From: a virus
Length of the DNA stretch: 33,917 nucleotides
Direction: 5' to 3' (one strand)
IMG/VR virus record: IMGVR_UViG_3300017818_000055
Coordinates: 1-33,917 of that record
How positions within the stretch are numbered: position 1 is the stretch's first letter; every line of letters begins with the position of its first letter. The notes beneath the pieces were generated by a model. It was not told where the DNA came from and did not search any database. It was given only the letters and a program-made list of their open reading frames with translations. Below are positions 1-8,806 of this stretch, one piece after another. The position numbers were made by a program, and so were the translations under genes.

Positions 1-818
1 CAGTTGAACTAGCTCACGGAAGAATGTGGCTAACTAAACAAGCTCCAGGGCCAGCACCACAGCAAGCTCCAGCACCACAAGCTCCAGCAGGAGTAGATCC
101 AGGGTTAGCAGCGGCAGCAGCAAATCCTGCTAATGCCAGCAAAACAGCCGCTAACGTGCCAGGACCAGAAGCACCAGGCACAGTAGATCACGGATTCCAA
201 CAAGCACTGAATAAAGCTGGATTACAACCTGCCGCACAGCAAAATGTAGCACAGGCTCCACCAGCACAACTTCCTGGAGTGAATCAAAATGCACAGCCTG
301 CCGCACAAACTGTATCAGCACAGCAAGCAAATCCAAACGCTCTTACACCAGGAGTCCGAACAAGTGGTAAGATGGTAAAATATAACGGAACTGTATTTAC
401 ATTTGCTGGACAAGGAAAGCCGGCTCCAGCAAATGGTCAGACAATTGTTGTGGATCCATCAGCAGTTGGACAGCGTGGGAAATTCAAAGGACAAGGAGTT
501 CCAGTAGTTTTAGATCCAGTCAATAAGCAGTTCTTTATAAAAGGTAATGGGCAAACAGCGCCACAGACTAAAGTAGCAGCAAAAACCAATGCTGGTCCAG
601 AGTTTGGTCCACAACCAGCTCCCACAGGTTATGTTCCACCAGCTACAAATGATCAAGCAAACTATTTCCAAAAGCAAAGAACAGGTGGCGCAGTACCAAA
701 ACAAGCTACCTCACAGCAAAAGAATTATTTCCAACAGCAAAGATCAGGAGGAAGAGGAAAAGTTCCTAGCAAGACTGCGGCAGCTAACTATTTTCAGAAG
801 CAACGAACAGGCGGATGA
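1..818 (+). CDS. Pro/Ala/Gln-rich protein with C-terminal NYFQKQRTGG repeats (5' partial)
   Basis: The reading frame is open to the left edge (first whole codon at base 3), so the ATG at base 24 is probably internal and the gene is truncated by the window. The first half is low-complexity Pro, Ala and Gln. A short folded-looking stretch follows (around KMVKYNGTVFTFAGQGKP, counted roughly 115-175 from the ATG at 24). The C-terminus carries three copies of a motif, NYFQKQRTGG, NYFQQQRSGG and NYFQKQRTGG, the last ending exactly at the stop codon. The composition suggests an extended, flexible protein. I do not recognise the family. The repeated tail could be a peptide bound by a partner, or a processing signal, but nothing in the sequence decides this. 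A GC-rich hairpin follows the stop. Confidence 0.75.
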   Translation, partial: VELAHGRMWLTKQAPGPAPQQAPAPQAPAGVDPGLAAAAANPANASKTAANVPGPEAPGTVDHGFQQALNKAGLQPAAQQNVAQAPPAQLPGVNQNAQPAAQTVSAQQANPNALTPGVRTSGKMVKYNGTVFTFAGQGKPAPANGQTIVVDPSAVGQRGKFKGQGVPVVLDPVNKQFFIKGNGQTAPQTKVAAKTNAGPEFGPQPAPTGYVPPATNDQANYFQKQRTGGAVPKQATSQQKNYFQQQRSGGRGKVPSKTAAANYFQKQRTGG

Positions 819-826
819 TAAAAATT

Positions 827-844
827 TGCCGCTCTCGGGCGGCA
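827..844 (+). terminator. GC-rich hairpin after the partial gene
   Basis: TGCCGC pairs with GCGGCA around a six-base loop, nine bases after the stop codon and directly before the -35 box of the next promoter. There is no clean T-tract (CTTGACAATTT follows), so termination strength is uncertain. Confidence 0.4.
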
Positions 845-845
845 C

Positions 846-874
846 TTGACAATTTCACTTATTTCGTATATAAT
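846..874 (+). promoter_or_regulatory. sigma70-type promoter before the DsbA-like/polymerase operon
   Basis: TTGACA at 846-851, 17-bp spacer, TATAAT at 869-874: a perfect match to the bacterial housekeeping consensus. It lies 31 bases upstream of the start at 905 and probably drives the overlapping genes 905-8033. Confidence 0.85.
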
Positions 875-904
875 TAAAAGTATAACACATCTTATAGGAG
901 TATT

Positions 905-1165
905 ATGAGCAATCGCGTTTATGGCATTGACGAAAAAGCAAAACTAGAACGATTAGTAAATGAAGGAATGATTGTAATGCAAGAAGTGCAAGACTTACAA
1001 GAAGGCTTGCGAGATACAGTCAAAGCAGTAGCAGAGGAATTGAACATCAAACCCTCGCTTATTACAAAAGCTATTAAAATCGCACACAAAGCCGAATGGC
1101 ATAAAGTAGCAGACGAATTTGAAGATTTGGAGACATTGGTAGCAACTGTTGGCAAGGATAACTAA
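905..1165 (+). CDS. dsbA: T4 DsbA-like small DNA-binding protein
   Basis: An 86-aa charged, helical protein. Its C-terminal half (EELNIKPSLITKAIKIAHK, then a Glu/Asp-rich helix) has the pattern of phage T4 DsbA, an 89-aa double-strand DNA-binding protein linked to late transcription. In both, a short Leu-Gly/Asn turn is followed by a helix ending in HK and then an acidic helix. The length agrees. AGGAG lies just before the ATG. It is the first gene after a perfect promoter, and its TAA overlaps the ATG of the polymerase by one base (TAATG), so the two are likely translationally coupled. The call rests on pattern resemblance remembered from T4, not on an alignment. A generic small helical phage protein is the alternative. 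Confidence 0.55.
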   Translation: MSNRVYGIDEKAKLERLVNEGMIVMQEVQDLQEGLRDTVKAVAEELNIKPSLITKAIKIAHKAEWHKVADEFEDLETLVATVGKDN

Positions 1166-3834
1166 TGAGTTACATAGACGGCTTCTTTGATAAGGAAGCT
1201 GATATCATCCGCATTGTAGAACGTGTGGAAGGCGAACGCAAATATATTGAATATCCCGTAAAATATACTTTTTATGTAGAGGATAAAAAAGGCAAGCATA
1301 AATCTGTCTATGGAGATCCCCTTACTAGAATTACTTGCAAAAGTACAAAAGATTTTCGTAGGGAGAAAGCCATGTATCAAAATAGCCGTCTATTTGAGGC
1401 TGACATCAATCCCGTGTTCCAATGTCTTAGTGAGAACTATCTAAACTTAGAAGCTCCAAAGCTGAACATAGCATTTTGGGATATTGAGACTGATTTTGAT
1501 CCAGAACGTGGATTTGCTAATCCGTCTGATCCATTTATGCCTATTACTGCTATTACAGTTCATTTACAATGGCTTGAAGCACTTATTACACTAGCAGTTC
1601 CTCCTAAAGGACTACCTATTGAGCAAGCTAGGGAACAAATGGCGCAATGGGGCAAATCCGTTATGTTATTTGAAACTGAGAAGGAAATGCTAGACACATT
1701 TCTAGATTTGATCGATGACGCAGACATATTGAGCGGATGGAACTCAGAGGGTTATGATATCCCATATACTGTAAATCGTGTAAGTCGTGTTCTCAGTAAA
1801 AACGATACAAGGCGTTTCTGTTTATGGAAACAATTGCCAAAGAAACGAGAGTTCGAAAGATATGGCAAAAAAGCAGAAACATATGATCTAGTAGGACGTG
1901 TGCATTTAGACTCGCTAGATTTATATCGTAAATATACATATGAGGAGCGTCACAGCTACAGATTAGATGCAATTGGCGAGCTAGAGGTTGGGGAAAACAA
2001 AACGGTATACGAAGGTACGCTGGACCAGCTATATAACAACGATTTTCGCACGTTTATAGAATACAATCGGCAGGACGTAGCTCTGCTAGATAAACTGGAC
2101 AAAAAGCTAAAGTTTATCGACCTCAGCAATATTCTAGCTCACGCCAATACTGTATTGCTACAAACAACAATGGGAGCGGTAGCAGTTATTGAGCAAGCTA
2201 TTATCAATGAAGCACATCACAGAGGATTGAGAGTTCCTAATCGCCCGCCTATGGTAGAAGGTGCTACGCAGGCAGCAGGAGCATATGTAGCATTTCCAAA
2301 GAAAGGGCTACACAAATGGATTGGTTCAATGGACTTGAACTCTCTGTATCCTAGTGTTATTAGATCCCTCAACATGGCACCTGAAACTATTGTAGGACAG
2401 CTACGCCCAGAGGCTACTGATGAAATGCTCAAAGAGGCGCAGGAGCTTGAAAAGAAGTCTTTTGCTGGTGCGTGGGAAGGAATGTTTGGCACGCTAGAGT
2501 ATGAGGCAGTAATGCAGCAACGGCGTGATATAATGATTACTATTGATTTTGAAAATGGCGAGACAGAAGTATTGTCTGCTGCTGAAGTATATGAACTTAT
2601 ATTCAATTCACATACTCCATGGATGCTATCTGCGAATGGCACAATATTTACAACAGAATTTGAAGGTGTCATTCCTGGTATTTTGAAACGTTGGTATGCT
2701 GAACGTAAAGAACTCCAAGCTATGAAGAAAAAAGCTATTGAGGCTGGTAACGAGCTTGAGATAGCATTTTGGGATAAACGGCAGCTAGTAAAGAAAATTA
2801 ATCTAAACTCTCTGTATGGTGCTATTCTAAATGCTGGCTGTAGATTTTTTGACAAGCGTATTGGGCAATCCACTACACTTACGGGTAGAGCTATTGTAAA
2901 GCATATGTCCGCAGAAGTCAATAAAACTATTACAGGAAAGTATGATCACACAGGCGATGCTGTAATATATGGTGATACTGACTCTGTATATTTTTCGGCG
3001 TATAATACACTAAAGGATGATATCAAAGATGGAAAAATCCCGTGGGACAAAGACACAGTCATTACACTATACGATCAGGTAGCTGAAGCAACAAATACTA
3101 CTTTTACAGATTTTATGCGGGACGCTTTTCACTGTCCAGCTAGCCGTTCTGATGTTATTGCTGCTGGGCGTGAGATTGTTGCTGAGTCAGGCTTATACAT
3201 TACTAAGAAACGTTATGCTGCCCTAGTGTATGACTTAGAAGGCGATCGCAAGGACGTAGATGGCAAAGATGGAAAAATCAAAGCTATGGGCTTGGATTTG
3301 CGTCGATCAGATACTCCTGTCTTTATGCAAGAGTTTTTGATGGAAATTCTAATGATGGTGCTAAAGGAAGAATCTGAAGAATCTATTCTACAACGCATTA
3401 CGCAATTTAGAATACAATTTAAAGAGCGTCCGGGCTGGGAAAAAGGATCTCCCAAGCGAGCTAATAAAATTGGACACTTTAGAGCATTGGAAGAGAAGCA
3501 GGGTAAAGCTAACTTGCCAGGGCACGTTAGAGCAAGTCTCAACTGGAACACATTACGGGTTATGAACCACGATAAATACAGTATGGAGATTGTGGATGGC
3601 ATGAAAGTTATTGTATGCAAGCTAAAGCAAAATCCACTAGGATATACATCAGTAGCATATCCAACAGACGAGCTTCGATTACCAGATTGGTTCAAAGCAT
3701 TGCCGTTCGATCATGAGGCTATGGAAAATGCTATTATTGATAGTAAATTAGATAATCTAATTGGTGTTCTAAAATATGATTTGACTGACACTAGACAGGA
3801 CAATACATTTAAAGCATTATTTGAGTTTGGGTGA
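1165..3834 (+). CDS. 43: family B DNA polymerase with 3'-5' exonuclease (gp43-like)
   Basis: Replicative phage DNA polymerase of 889 aa, close to T4 gp43 (898 aa). All motifs are present and in order. Exonuclease: FWDIETD (D106, E108), NSEGYD (193-198) and YNRQD (300-304). Polymerase motif A is DLNSLYPS (390-397), motif B is KINLNSLYG (544-552), and motif C is YGDTDS (602-607) with the two metal-binding Asp. KKRY follows in the palm/thumb region. No intein, split or frameshift is seen, whereas some marine phage polymerases are split or interrupted. It would copy the phage genome with a clamp, a clamp loader and a helicase. A clamp-like protein is encoded further down (8072-8806), but clamp-loader genes 44/62 are not in the window. 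Confidence 0.97.
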   Translation: MSYIDGFFDKEADIIRIVERVEGERKYIEYPVKYTFYVEDKKGKHKSVYGDPLTRITCKSTKDFRREKAMYQNSRLFEADINPVFQCLSENYLNLEAPKLNIAFWDIETDFDPERGFANPSDPFMPITAITVHLQWLEALITLAVPPKGLPIEQAREQMAQWGKSVMLFETEKEMLDTFLDLIDDADILSGWNSEGYDIPYTVNRVSRVLSKNDTRRFCLWKQLPKKREFERYGKKAETYDLVGRVHLDSLDLYRKYTYEERHSYRLDAIGELEVGENKTVYEGTLDQLYNNDFRTFIEYNRQDVALLDKLDKKLKFIDLSNILAHANTVLLQTTMGAVAVIEQAIINEAHHRGLRVPNRPPMVEGATQAAGAYVAFPKKGLHKWIGSMDLNSLYPSVIRSLNMAPETIVGQLRPEATDEMLKEAQELEKKSFAGAWEGMFGTLEYEAVMQQRRDIMITIDFENGETEVLSAAEVYELIFNSHTPWMLSANGTIFTTEFEGVIPGILKRWYAERKELQAMKKKAIEAGNELEIAFWDKRQLVKKINLNSLYGAILNAGCRFFDKRIGQSTTLTGRAIVKHMSAEVNKTITGKYDHTGDAVIYGDTDSVYFSAYNTLKDDIKDGKIPWDKDTVITLYDQVAEATNTTFTDFMRDAFHCPASRSDVIAAGREIVAESGLYITKKRYAALVYDLEGDRKDVDGKDGKIKAMGLDLRRSDTPVFMQEFLMEILMMVLKEESEESILQRITQFRIQFKERPGWEKGSPKRANKIGHFRALEEKQGKANLPGHVRASLNWNTLRVMNHDKYSMEIVDGMKVIVCKLKQNPLGYTSVAYPTDELRLPDWFKALPFDHEAMENAIIDSKLDNLIGVLKYDLTDTRQDNTFKALFEFG

Positions 3835-3835
3835 T

Positions 3836-4309
3836 ATGAAAGAAAAAAAAGACGATAAAAAGAAACAAACATTGAAAGATGTGTTAAACTCTCCAGAGAT
3901 GGAGAAGGTTCGCGAATATTATGTAAAGGCTATGGAACAATACGAACGAGAAGCTATGCAGTTTTGGGAAGGGCTCGATGATGAAGACAAGGAGCGAGCG
4001 TTTTACCACGTATGCAAAAAAATCCATAACGGAGATGTCAAAGCAAATGGATCTTATAGATATGTATTATATGATGTATTTGGCTTTGACGAAGGAATGT
4101 ACGGATTAGGCATGGATTGTGGTTATATGGATATCCATAATCTAATTGGCAAAGGTATGACATTCGATAGTATGCTAGCCGCTAAAAATATCAATGTAAA
4201 ATGTTTTGATATAGAAAAATCATATAGAAAAATTAAAGATGTTAGGCTTACACTAAAAGAAAAAGATGGAACAGCATACATCGAAGTTAATCAAGAAAAG
4301 AAAGATTAA
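3836..4309 (+). CDS. conserved phage hypothetical protein
   Basis: 157 aa from the ATG at 3836. A TTG 15 bases upstream is in frame but would place the start inside the polymerase end. The N-terminus is very rich in Lys and Asp, then a helical segment (EREAMQFWEGLDDEDKERAF). A conserved-looking core follows with GSYRYVLYDVFGFDEGMYG and GMDCGYMDIHNLIGKG. I recall similar unannotated proteins in marine T4-like phages, but know no function. It lies directly behind the polymerase, and its TAA overlaps the next ATG by one base. No signal peptide or membrane segment is seen. Confidence 0.8.
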   Translation: MKEKKDDKKKQTLKDVLNSPEMEKVREYYVKAMEQYEREAMQFWEGLDDEDKERAFYHVCKKIHNGDVKANGSYRYVLYDVFGFDEGMYGLGMDCGYMDIHNLIGKGMTFDSMLAAKNINVKCFDIEKSYRKIKDVRLTLKEKDGTAYIEVNQEKKD

Positions 4310-6711
4310 TGAGGAATCAATTACTAGATATCTTGCAACATACTTGGTATGCATCATTTTTTGAGTTTCTAAACTTTTATCATATCAAAGACGAAGCTAT
4401 TGAAATTATACCTGACTTATATGGTAAGATTTTAGATATTGATCCTCGAACACATCAACTTACAACATCTCCACAACTAACTCCATGGCTAGAAGTTGGA
4501 ATGCCTGTTCAGTTCCTAACCTCGCCAGATGGATCTACACAATCGCTAACAAATGCACAGTTAGACACTAATAAAATCTATTATGTCAATACACTATGGT
4601 GTAATGACTACTGTACTAAATTTACAGTAGGAACAACTCCTACAACTAAAGATATTATTGAAGTTCCTTATTCTAATTTTTCATTTACTATACGACATAA
4701 TAGAAGTTATGTAGTAATCAAAGATCCATCATTTTTAGACTTAGGAATGAAAGTAATATTTGAAAACTTTCCTTCAAATACAGATATAGTAGCTGAAGCA
4801 GGACTAAGCACGAACTCTAAATATTATATATACGAGTTATTGGAAAATAATAAAATTCGTCTAGCGTCATCACAAAATGCTTCACAGTATATAAGATTCA
4901 ATAAGGCTTGGGCTGGCAGGATTGAGATAGTACAAGATAATACATTTTTAGAAGCAGTATCACCTGAAAAAGACATATACTTTGTAGGACAAACAGATGA
5001 GAAAATCCGTGCATTCAACAAAGACTTTGGTATGGATAACTTGGGTAAGCTATGGGAACAGTTACGCAATCTAAACGAATATGCTAAAGGTTCTAATGTA
5101 AAAATTACAAGTGTAAATGAAGATGGAGAATATGTTTCATCTAGAATAGATTTTGTAAATGATGATAAGTCATTTAATGATCAAGTTCCTCTAATACACA
5201 AAAAAGATATTACGCCTAAAATATTTCCTATGGTAGATTTTTCAGAGTCATTGTGGAATATAACATTCAAAATGTCAGATGCTACTATTCGTAGATTTAA
5301 AGATATGTCTGTAACATACGATGAATTTAGGCAGTTTGATATTTATACTAAGCAAATAGGAAATCATTCATCTGTTCCTGGATTATATCAATATATGATG
5401 GAAGTAGAGTTTGGTGAAGATAATCCTAAAGAAGGACAAATGTTATTTGAGCCTACAATCTCTGGAACATATGTTCCACGCATTATATATGAGTTTACTA
5501 CACGAGCAGAGCCTATTGCGTGGTACACAGGGCTCATTACGGGTGTCAAACCAGAGTATATAGTAGTAAGCCCGTCAACTGATGGATTAGGGGAACAGCG
5601 GGATGAAATACCCGATACAAAAAGTGGTTATCTAAAAACTGAGGACACAAGCCGTTTTTATGAAGGAATGCCTGTAAGATTTGAGAATCCTGCAGACTCT
5701 GCTGAAGCACTGTTACAAGTAGGAATTCCTAGAGGAAAAATATTTAAAATTGATAAAATAGTTGATTGTAATACCTTTAGCATTGTGGATGCTGCTGATG
5801 GCGATCCATACTCATTTAGATTTGCTGATTTTGAATTTTGGATGGAAATACAAGACAACGCACTAGAAATGGAACATCCTATAAATGATGCTACAAGAAA
5901 TGATCCAAATTATAATAGTCGTCATATTATAGATTATCTAGTGCCAGGAATGAAAGTACAATTTGAAAATAATCCTGATTCTGCACAAGCATTGGCGCAA
6001 GCTACATTAGATCCAAAGAAAGAATATTATATCAAAGAAATTATATCAACAGATGAAGTTGAGGTATATTTAGATACTGAAAAGCCTGTATTGCTAAATG
6101 AAAATACTGGAGATCCAATTGAGGATTTGCTAAACCCTAAAGCAAGATATCCTGACAAATCAAATAGATCTACATCACCAACAGAAAAATTTATTAGAAC
6201 AAGATTTACAATAACTGATATACCAAATGGCGAAGCTCTAGAATTGCCATTTTGTAACTTTGAGTTTACTATAAAGCATCATGTTCATCATATATTTGTT
6301 GATGATACTTTTTGGTTTGCGTACAGAGAGCGCCAACCAATACAGTTTGTAAATCCTCCAGCAGCCTCTGGGCTTGAAGCAAATAAAAAATATTATGTTC
6401 ATTCTATTGTAGATAAAAATAGATTTTATGTAAGCGATGAATGGAATGGTCCTTGGATTGAATTGGGCCATACTACTGCACGATGCCAAGCAAGACACGA
6501 TACCGGCAATGGGCTAATATTTACAAGCTATCCTAGGCGTGAACCATATACTAGGAAAAATCCACATCGTGTAGATATAAATCCAATTCCAATGGAAGGC
6601 AGTTATACTTTTACATTTGGTGGTATTACTTGTGAGATATCACATGATAGTATATATGGTCCATATTATATAAAAGATACAGATTACACAATAGGCAGGG
6701 GTAAATCATGA
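4309..6711 (+). CDS. large modular protein: clamp-like segments with inserted repeat modules
   Basis: 800 aa, beta-rich, of unknown family. Two parts resemble the compact 244-aa protein at 8072-8806. Residues 1-35 share the LxDIxxHT start. Residues about 224-395 carry FGMDNLGKL (compare FGMTNLDKL), then VKITSV, a FVNDDKSFND strand and NITFKMSDATIRRFKDM (compare GIEFEPTAAAISRLKLM). The remainder is made of about five related modules starting near residues 64, 146, 453, 547 and 675. Each begins G-M-x-V-x-F-x-N-P, followed by an Ala/Ser-rich stretch and K-x-Y-Y-I. Two modules sit between the clamp-like pieces and three follow them. No signal peptide is seen. The next gene starts inside the last codons (ATGA). 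It may be a structural or replication-associated protein; the duplication is my inference. Confidence 0.8.
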   Translation: MRNQLLDILQHTWYASFFEFLNFYHIKDEAIEIIPDLYGKILDIDPRTHQLTTSPQLTPWLEVGMPVQFLTSPDGSTQSLTNAQLDTNKIYYVNTLWCNDYCTKFTVGTTPTTKDIIEVPYSNFSFTIRHNRSYVVIKDPSFLDLGMKVIFENFPSNTDIVAEAGLSTNSKYYIYELLENNKIRLASSQNASQYIRFNKAWAGRIEIVQDNTFLEAVSPEKDIYFVGQTDEKIRAFNKDFGMDNLGKLWEQLRNLNEYAKGSNVKITSVNEDGEYVSSRIDFVNDDKSFNDQVPLIHKKDITPKIFPMVDFSESLWNITFKMSDATIRRFKDMSVTYDEFRQFDIYTKQIGNHSSVPGLYQYMMEVEFGEDNPKEGQMLFEPTISGTYVPRIIYEFTTRAEPIAWYTGLITGVKPEYIVVSPSTDGLGEQRDEIPDTKSGYLKTEDTSRFYEGMPVRFENPADSAEALLQVGIPRGKIFKIDKIVDCNTFSIVDAADGDPYSFRFADFEFWMEIQDNALEMEHPINDATRNDPNYNSRHIIDYLVPGMKVQFENNPDSAQALAQATLDPKKEYYIKEIISTDEVEVYLDTEKPVLLNENTGDPIEDLLNPKARYPDKSNRSTSPTEKFIRTRFTITDIPNGEALELPFCNFEFTIKHHVHHIFVDDTFWFAYRERQPIQFVNPPAASGLEANKKYYVHSIVDKNRFYVSDEWNGPWIELGHTTARCQARHDTGNGLIFTSYPRREPYTRKNPHRVDINPIPMEGSYTFTFGGITCEISHDSIYGPYYIKDTDYTIGRGKS

Positions 6712-8033
6712 TTGGCGCTGTTCTCGGTATTAGTGTTAGGGCTGATCGAAAAGATGTTAGTAAAACTACATCAGTTATTCATATGATAATACACGAGGCT
6801 GAGCTCAGAGCCAAAGGCGAAATCTCATCTAAATGGGGAACTAATTTAGTAAGAGATTTAGACACATCATATGGAAATTCTAGTTCTATTACTGATTATA
6901 GAATAATTAATATCTACACTCAAACAGAAAAATTTTATCATCTCAAAGCAGGTAGTAGGCCTGTTATCTCACCAGCTAATCCAAAAATGGCACAAAGTAT
7001 GTGGGATATATTTTCTGGGAATAAAGTTCCACACGGAACCTTACAACTACAACGACAACCTATCAGTAAATGGGATGTTGCTCCTTATAACTTTTTAGAT
7101 AAATCTGGAATACCTAAATCTAAAGCAGTATATATAGCAGTTCAAGTAAATGTTAATATGCCGTGGAATTGGCAGTGGAACACTACAGGCCCTGGTAAAC
7201 AATTTTCTTTTGCTAAGGTGTATGGCTCTTGGGCCCAATCACAAGCAAAAGTATCTGGTAATATATCATCTACTAATCCATGGTTGGCTACTTTCTTTTC
7301 AGATTCATTGACTGTTGGACTTGCTAACCCTAGTGACATTTATCTAATATCTAGAAAGATTGGCGTTGGTGGATACAGAGTGCCTGATGCTACAAAAGCT
7401 CCTCGCCCTCGCCCTACACCTCCACCACCACCTCCTGCGCCTCCACCACCTCCGGCAACAAAGGCAGTAACTGAGCAAGATCCAGCGCCTGCTCCAGCCC
7501 CAACTAAATCTCCTACAACAGTAGCTGCCTCAGTTACAGATCCTAGTGCTATTCTTGATATGAGTACGACTCAAATAATAGCATCCGCAGGAGACTTTGT
7601 AGAAGGACTAGAGTATCCAGTAACATTACCGACACCTGCTACGCCATCTGGGCTAACACAGGATTTAGCTAAAGCTAGAGTTGATAGTAATGCACAGGCG
7701 GTTGCTAATACAACATATGATGGTGAAAAGGTAGCTATTTTTGAGGTGAGCCAAGCAAACATTAAGCAAATACAAAACAGTGAAAGATCCTTGACAAAAA
7801 CTGGAAATCAAGTTATAATTAAGAAAGAGGATACTAAAGGCTATAGACTACCAATTGGCTATCTAAACAAAGAATGGACATATAATGTATCTCACGTTAA
7901 TGCCGTATTAGAAATGGCAGGTGAGAAAACTTTTCGCATCTCAGATGAAGGCAAACTAATGCTAACAGTAAAAACAAAGTATGGCTTGTATAGCTATATT
8001 TTTATGCCATTAAATAAAGAAGATGACGTATAA
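6708..8033 (+). CDS. proline-linker protein with clamp-like C-terminus
   Basis: 441 aa. Residues 1-225 form a globular-looking region rich in Trp, Ser and Asn that I do not recognise. A proline-rich linker follows, with PTPPPPPPAPPPPP and a Pro-Ala run. Residues 389-435 (EWTYNVSHVNAVLEMAGEK, ISDEGKLMLTV, YGLYSYI) match the end of the 244-aa protein at 8072-8806 (TWTYPVSQIQSILNLDG, LSDDGAMKISV, LTVYDYI). The preceding 800-aa gene carries the matching N-terminal parts, so the pair together may represent one expanded copy of the downstream gene, split in two. The starts overlap by four bases. The proline linker suggests two separately folding ends joined by a flexible arm. Confidence 0.8.
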   Translation: MIGAVLGISVRADRKDVSKTTSVIHMIIHEAELRAKGEISSKWGTNLVRDLDTSYGNSSSITDYRIINIYTQTEKFYHLKAGSRPVISPANPKMAQSMWDIFSGNKVPHGTLQLQRQPISKWDVAPYNFLDKSGIPKSKAVYIAVQVNVNMPWNWQWNTTGPGKQFSFAKVYGSWAQSQAKVSGNISSTNPWLATFFSDSLTVGLANPSDIYLISRKIGVGGYRVPDATKAPRPRPTPPPPPPAPPPPPATKAVTEQDPAPAPAPTKSPTTVAASVTDPSAILDMSTTQIIASAGDFVEGLEYPVTLPTPATPSGLTQDLAKARVDSNAQAVANTTYDGEKVAIFEVSQANIKQIQNSERSLTKTGNQVIIKKEDTKGYRLPIGYLNKEWTYNVSHVNAVLEMAGEKTFRISDEGKLMLTVKTKYGLYSYIFMPLNKEDDV

Positions 8034-8036
8034 CTC

Positions 8037-8044
8037 TATAAATA
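8037..8044 (+). promoter_or_regulatory. T4-type late promoter box
   Basis: TATAAATA exactly matches the T4 late promoter box. It lies in the 38-base gap before the gene at 8072, which has a good ribosome site (TTTTTAGGAGAAC). A TATAAT string overlaps it on the right, but no clear -35 box was found. Confidence 0.45.
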
Positions 8045-8071
8045 TAATATCAACACATTTTTAGGAGAACT

Positions 8072-8806
8072 ATGAAAGATATTTTGCAAGACATTGTGTC
8101 TCATACTCACACCCTCGGCCTTGGACTTTTGAAAGTCACTACTGATGAGGACGAAACTAATATTAACAGTATCGCAGATGATCGTAGCATTATTCTATAT
8201 GCTAAAACAAAGGATCGTGTAGAAGAGTTTGATGGCGTGTTTGGCATGACAAATCTTGATAAGCTAAACTTACATTTGAAAAATCCAGAGTATCAAGAAA
8301 ACGCAAAAATTGAGGTTGTAACAGACACACGGAATGATGAGACATTCCCTAGCCATATTCATTTTGAGAATTCAGCAGGTGACTTTGAAAATGATTATCG
8401 CTTTATGAATAAAACTATTATTGAGACTAAACTCCGCACAGTAAAATTTAAAGGTGCTAACTGGGGTATTGAGTTTGAACCTACTGCGGCTGCTATCTCT
8501 AGATTGAAACTTATGTCGCAAGCACACTCTGAGGAGCCACACGTCAATATTAGTAAAACAAAAGAAGGACTAGTATTCTCATTTGGAGATGCTGCTTCAC
8601 ACGCTGGACAGTTTGTATTTGAGTCTCATGGTGTTGATGGACAAACACTAAAAAATACTTGGACTTATCCAGTATCACAAATTCAGTCCATTCTAAACTT
8701 GGATGGCAAAATTGAGATGTTCCTATCAGATGATGGGGCTATGAAGATTTCCGTAAATAGCGGACTTACAGTATATGATTATATTCTGCCAGCGCAGGCA
8801 AAATAA
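8072..8806 (+). CDS. compact DNA sliding clamp-like protein
   Basis: 244 aa, close in length to T4 gp45 (228 aa). It shows the clamp-like succession of two similar halves. The first has EEFDGVFGMTNLDKLNLHL and a strand-rich stretch AKIEVV, IHFEN. The second has FKGANWGIEFEPTAAAISRLKLM, then VFSFGD, WTYPVSQIQSIL, SDDGAMKISV and a terminal YDYILPAQ. Ending in a Y-x-Y-I-x-P strand is typical of clamps. I infer a PCNA/gp45-like fold from this pattern; sequence identity to gp45 is not obvious, and a separate true gp45 could exist elsewhere in the genome. It has its own ribosome site and a possible late promoter. Its TAA overlaps the epimerase ATG by one base. Confidence 0.45.
   Translation: MKDILQDIVSHTHTLGLGLLKVTTDEDETNINSIADDRSIILYAKTKDRVEEFDGVFGMTNLDKLNLHLKNPEYQENAKIEVVTDTRNDETFPSHIHFENSAGDFENDYRFMNKTIIETKLRTVKFKGANWGIEFEPTAAAISRLKLMSQAHSEEPHVNISKTKEGLVFSFGDAASHAGQFVFESHGVDGQTLKNTWTYPVSQIQSILNLDGKIEMFLSDDGAMKISVNSGLTVYDYILPAQAK

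Noticed and set aside
786-818. Ubiquitin-like conjugation through the terminal Gly-Gly
   Set aside because: No E1/E2-like genes and no beta-grasp domain; only the last two residues fit.
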